Part shown: in pieces, positions 61,431 through 64,000 of the stretch
Position numbering within the stretch: the first letter of the stretch is position 1
Layout of the letters: every line of letters starts with the position of its first letter
Program-made: the position numbers and the translations under genes
The notes under the pieces: generated by a model
The model's input: the letters and a program-made list of their open reading frames with translations, nothing else
Database searches by the model: none
What the model was told of the DNA's origin: nothing
NCBI RefSeq assembly: GCF_038051995.1
Contig: NZ_CP150290.1
Coordinates: 6,548,501 to 6,612,500, forward strand
DNA: 64,000 nucleotides
Direction: 5' to 3'
Origin: Paenibacillus sp. FSL H8-0537
GTDB lineage: Bacteria > Bacillota > Bacilli > Paenibacillales > Paenibacillaceae

Positions 61431-61774
61431 CTATTTGATAAAACCGCTCATTGCTGCTTCTACTTTTTTAATCCGCCTGACAAAATAAGCAGCAGCTGCC
61501 GTTTGGAGCAGCAGCATGCCGCCTGCAGCAGACAGCAGCGTGAAAAGCGACAGCTTGGCTTCCAGCCGCAGCACAGCGGCAACCGCCCAAACTGCCGCTG
61601 TCGAGAAGCTGGTAACTGTTACAACGGCAAACAAAGTTTCAACATCCCCATCTCTCGAATGTTCATATAACTGGATATTTTAAATGGTTGAATCGTTAAC
61701 AAAGTAATGATTGAAAGGGCAATAGAAGCTGACCACACGATTATTTTTTGCTTGGATCTAAAGGCCCCGGCCAT
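61431..61774 (-). pseudogene. Small membrane protein, frameshifted
   Basis: Two overlapping frames read as one protein if one A is restored in the AAAA run near 61680: first part MAGAFRSKQKIIVWSASIALSIITLLTIQPFK, second part NIQLYEHSRDGDVETLFAVVTVTSFSTAAVWAVAAVLRLEAKLSLF...YFVRRIKKVEAAMSGFIK. The joined product would be 114 residues with three membrane helices and a charged loop. Ribosome site at ATG 61774 is poor (GAGTGAGG too close). Alternatively the second part alone is translated from TTG 61634. Unrecognised family. Confidence 0.4.
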
Positions 61775-62026
61775 CCTCACTCTATTGATCAGGAGAAGAC
61801 TCGTTGATTTTTTGCTATAATTTATTGAGGGAAGCGCCTTTCGGCAGCTTCTGCGTTCAAATTCCACAATGGGAGTGTTAACGAGGCATGATCATCAAAT
61901 TCATTCGTTTGCGTTAATGAGAGGTATAGAAGGATGAGGCAAGCTTTTTTCGTGCAAAAGGGCTAGGTTTATTTGTCTGTGCCTTCTTTCATTTACTCAA
62001 ATCAAATGAATGAGGTGCTTTTTGTA

Positions 62027-62935
62027 ATGCGTGAAAATATAAAAAAGATCGCGGCGGCGCTAGCCTCCCCCGCTTATTCCAATTTGCTCCGCTGCCCGAT
62101 ATGCATGGGCTCCATGCAGCTGCGGAACGGCCAAAGCCTAGTATGCGGCAGCAAGCATAGTTACGATCTTTCAAAGCGTGGCTCTGTCCATTTTTTAAGT
62201 CGCCCTGTGCGGACAAAATACGAAAAAACGCTATTCGAGGCGCGGAAAAAGGTGATGGACAGCGGCTTCTTCGCTCCTGTTCTCTCCCATATTTCCGAGA
62301 GAATAAACGGCTCGCGGCAGAATCGGACTGAGCCAATCAGGCTGCTGGACGCCGGATGCGGGGAAGGCTCGCATTTGTCCGCGCTTCAGCAGCAGCTCAG
62401 CAGCAGTTCAGATGCTGTGGTGCTGGCGGCAGGTCTGGATATTTCCAAGGATGCGATAGCGCTTGCTTCGAAAAATAACGGCGAAGCACTCTGGTGCGTG
62501 GCCGACCTGGCTCACAGCCCTTTTGCCGACCGCTCCTTTGATTTCATCGTCAATATCCTATCACCATCCAATTATGCCGAGTTCCAGCGGCTGCTTGCTG
62601 ATACGGGCCATGTCATTAAGGTTTTTCCTGGACCTGATTATTTAAAGGAGCTGCGCTCCTTGCTATACAGCAGTACGAATAGCAGTCACAGCACGAGTCT
62701 TACGAGGAGCTTTTACGATAACCTTGCGACTATAGAGCGTGTTAGCGAATATTTTGAAGTGCTGGGCAGCCAGCGGCTGCACTACCGCTTTCTTATGCAC
62801 CAGCCGCTGATTGAGCCTTTCATTGCTATGACGCCATTGTCCTGGGGAATGAAGGAATCGCTTGTACAGCAAATAAAGCAGAGGCTCACGCTTGAAGTGA
62901 CAGTCGACTTGACGGTCATCATTGGGAGGAGATAA
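62027..62935 (+). CDS. 23S rRNA (guanine-N1)-methyltransferase, RlmA type
   Basis: 302-residue SAM-dependent methyltransferase. The N-terminal zinc finger (LLRCPICMGSMQLRNGQSLVCGSKHSYD, with Cys-x2-Cys and Cys..His ligands) and the phrase SKRGSVHFLSRPVRTKYEKTLFEAR are typical of RlmA/TlrB. SAM motif I is LLDAGCGEGSHLSAL; later VNILSPSNYAEFQRLLADTGHVIKVFPGPDYLKELR. By analogy with Gram-positive RlmAII it may methylate G748 in 23S rRNA helix 35, which affects tylosin-class macrolides. The frame starts 18 codons earlier, but ATG 62027 has GAGGTG nine bases upstream. Confidence 0.9.
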   Translation: MRENIKKIAAALASPAYSNLLRCPICMGSMQLRNGQSLVCGSKHSYDLSKRGSVHFLSRPVRTKYEKTLFEARKKVMDSGFFAPVLSHISERINGSRQNRTEPIRLLDAGCGEGSHLSALQQQLSSSSDAVVLAAGLDISKDAIALASKNNGEALWCVADLAHSPFADRSFDFIVNILSPSNYAEFQRLLADTGHVIKVFPGPDYLKELRSLLYSSTNSSHSTSLTRSFYDNLATIERVSEYFEVLGSQRLHYRFLMHQPLIEPFIAMTPLSWGMKESLVQQIKQRLTLEVTVDLTVIIGRR

Positions 62936-63095
62936 ACAGCTGTTTTTTTAGCAGTTATAGCATTTCATGAATGTTGGTCCATTGAGGGCATGCAGCGGCA
63001 AGTATGGCGATTTCTGAGCCCTGATCTTCATGTTCTCGCCAATCGAGTACCATTTGCTCATTTCTCAACTGCTTGATGCAGGAGGAAAATAAAAG

Positions 63096-63141
63096 AAAAA
63101 ACAGGCGGAGTCCCATTTGCCGGGGGAGCCGCCTGTTTTTT
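63096..63141 (-). terminator. Terminator of the catalase gene
   Basis: AAAAAACAGGCGG pairs with CCGCCTGTTTTTT plus inner CCC/GGG; 72 bases after the catalase stop. Confidence 0.88.
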
Positions 63142-63213
63142 CTGCCATTTTTCTGACGCTTCATTGTTCTATTCTATATAAAAACATCATTTCCCGCTGT
63201 AGCTTTGCTCCGC

Positions 63214-64000
63214 TTAACGCTGTGGCATATGCTTGCGAATATCAACGCCAAGCCCTTCGGACAGTCTCATCCCGAGCTCCACGTTGGCCCGGAAAAAGTT
63301 GCAAATGGCACGCAGCTGAATATCCGCATTCGTCTGTCCCAAGTCATTAACCAAATTTTTCACTAAATTGTCCTGCTGTGGACCCGAAAGGGAAAGATAG
63401 CGCTCGCCTGCCTGCGTGAAATCATCGGTTTTATCGATTTTTTGGCGGCCGGCAAAGCCGTGAACAGGCACAGTATGGTCAGCGTGACCCCGCTCGGCTT
63501 CCTGCGGACTTGTGCTTGAGCTGTTCGGCTCATAATTAACGCTGGTGGAATCGGCTTTCATCGTCATCGCTCCGTCGCGCTGGTGATTACGGGCAGGCGC
63601 ATACGGGCAGTTGACCGGAATGTGCAAATAGTTCGCGCCCAAACGGTAGCGCTGTGTATCCGGATAGGAAAATAAGCGGCCTTGCAGCAATTTATCCTCC
63701 GATGGCTCAATGCCTGGCACCAAGGCGCTCGGCGAGAACGCCGACTGTTCTACCTCAGCAAAATAATTTTCTGGGTTGCGATCCAGCGTCATCGTACCGA
63801 CTTTATGCAGCGGGTACATATCCTCTGGCCACGTCTTGGTTGGATCGAGCGGGTCAAAGGAGTAACGCTCCATATGCTCAGGTGGCAGCAATTGCACATG
63901 CAAATCCCATTTTGGGAAATCTCCTTTTTCGATGGAATCATATAAATCCCTTGTCGCATGGTTAAAATCGCGCCCCTGCATCTCCGACGCTTCCTCAGCG
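63214..64000 (-). CDS. Catalase (partial, 5' end outside window)
   Basis: C-terminal 260 or so residues of a clade-type small-subunit haem catalase, read from the window edge without a stop. Seen: SFDPLDPTKTWPEDMYPLHKVGTMTLDRNPENYFAEVEQSAFSPSALVPGIEPSEDKLLQGRLFSYPDTQRYRLGANYLHIPVNCPYAP, which includes the proximal haem-ligand Tyr in RLFSYPDTQRYRLG. The C-terminal QAGERYLSLSGPQQDNLVKNLVNDLGQTN is also typical. It decomposes hydrogen peroxide in the cytoplasm. The distal His and Asn are outside the window. Terminator downstream. Confidence 0.95.
   Translation of the reverse strand, partial: AEEASEMQGRDFNHATRDLYDSIEKGDFPKWDLHVQLLPPEHMERYSFDPLDPTKTWPEDMYPLHKVGTMTLDRNPENYFAEVEQSAFSPSALVPGIEPSEDKLLQGRLFSYPDTQRYRLGANYLHIPVNCPYAPARNHQRDGAMTMKADSTSVNYEPNSSSTSPQEAERGHADHTVPVHGFAGRQKIDKTDDFTQAGERYLSLSGPQQDNLVKNLVNDLGQTNADIQLRAICNFFRANVELGMRLSEGLGVDIRKHMPQR

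Noticed and set aside
61619..61867. Stand-alone 82-codon minus-strand gene
   Set aside because: Only its middle part looks like protein; it is better explained as the first half of a frameshifted membrane-protein gene.

Overview
The window looks like chromosomal DNA from a low- to mid-GC member of the Bacillota, most probably Paenibacillus. The signs are strong AGGAGG-type ribosome binding sites, frequent TTG and GTG starts, RNase J, a Des/DesK/DesR membrane-fluidity system, AraC regulators joined to siderophore-binding domains, a copper-amine-oxidase 'stalk' protein, a YcdB/YcdC-repeat protein and a GH125 mannosidase operon. I see no rRNA, tRNA, CRISPR array, prophage or complete insertion sequence. 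Two CDSs are cut by the window ends: a YcdB/YcdC-type secreted protein at 1 and a catalase at 64000.

Layout. 1-4.3 kb: secreted YcdB/YcdC protein, trxA with an Rrf2 regulator, an aldo/keto reductase, and an Rpn-family nuclease gene broken by an in-frame stop. 4.4-10.5 kb: a carbohydrate operon (GH125 exo-alpha-mannosidase, binding lipoprotein, two permeases) with a GntR/LacI-type regulator; candidate operators sit on the -35 element of the operon and upstream of the regulator. 10.7-14.1 kb: a small protein, a kinase-like protein, a TetR-SMR-SMR efflux operon and a stalk protein. 14.4-21 kb: a Fe(3+)/phosphonate-type ABC importer with a co-transcribed metallo-beta-lactamase protein and a divergent LysR gene; a 161-bp imperfect inverted repeat lies between them. 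21-26.7 kb: a secreted CYTH-like protein, rnjA, hisC and small membrane or acetyltransferase genes. 26.7-37.5 kb: iron-siderophore genes under four candidate Fur boxes, interrupted by des-desK-desR and an IMPase. 37.6-39.3 kb: glnS.

39.5-51.9 kb is the most unusual region. Three glycosyltransferase-type genes on the + strand converge on a minus-strand operon. That operon encodes a Thr/Ser-rich protein with 33 perfect-length 13-residue repeats, followed by three GT2-TPR glycosyltransferases. Two small beta-rich proteins diverge from it. I infer a system that makes and glycosylates a repetitive surface (possibly spore-surface) fibre.

51.9-64 kb: glutathione peroxidase, a DUF2252 protein, CcdC, a Fic toxin-antitoxin pair whose toxin is split by a frameshift, an unrecognised secreted protein, a MarR-controlled heterodimeric ABC exporter, a frameshifted membrane-protein gene, an RlmA-type rRNA methyltransferase and catalase.

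A second notable finding is at 34.98-36.96 kb. An AraC regulator reads in frame into a siderophore-binding lipoprotein, and the 'linker' still carries a promoter, a Fur box, a ribosome binding site and a lipoprotein signal peptide.
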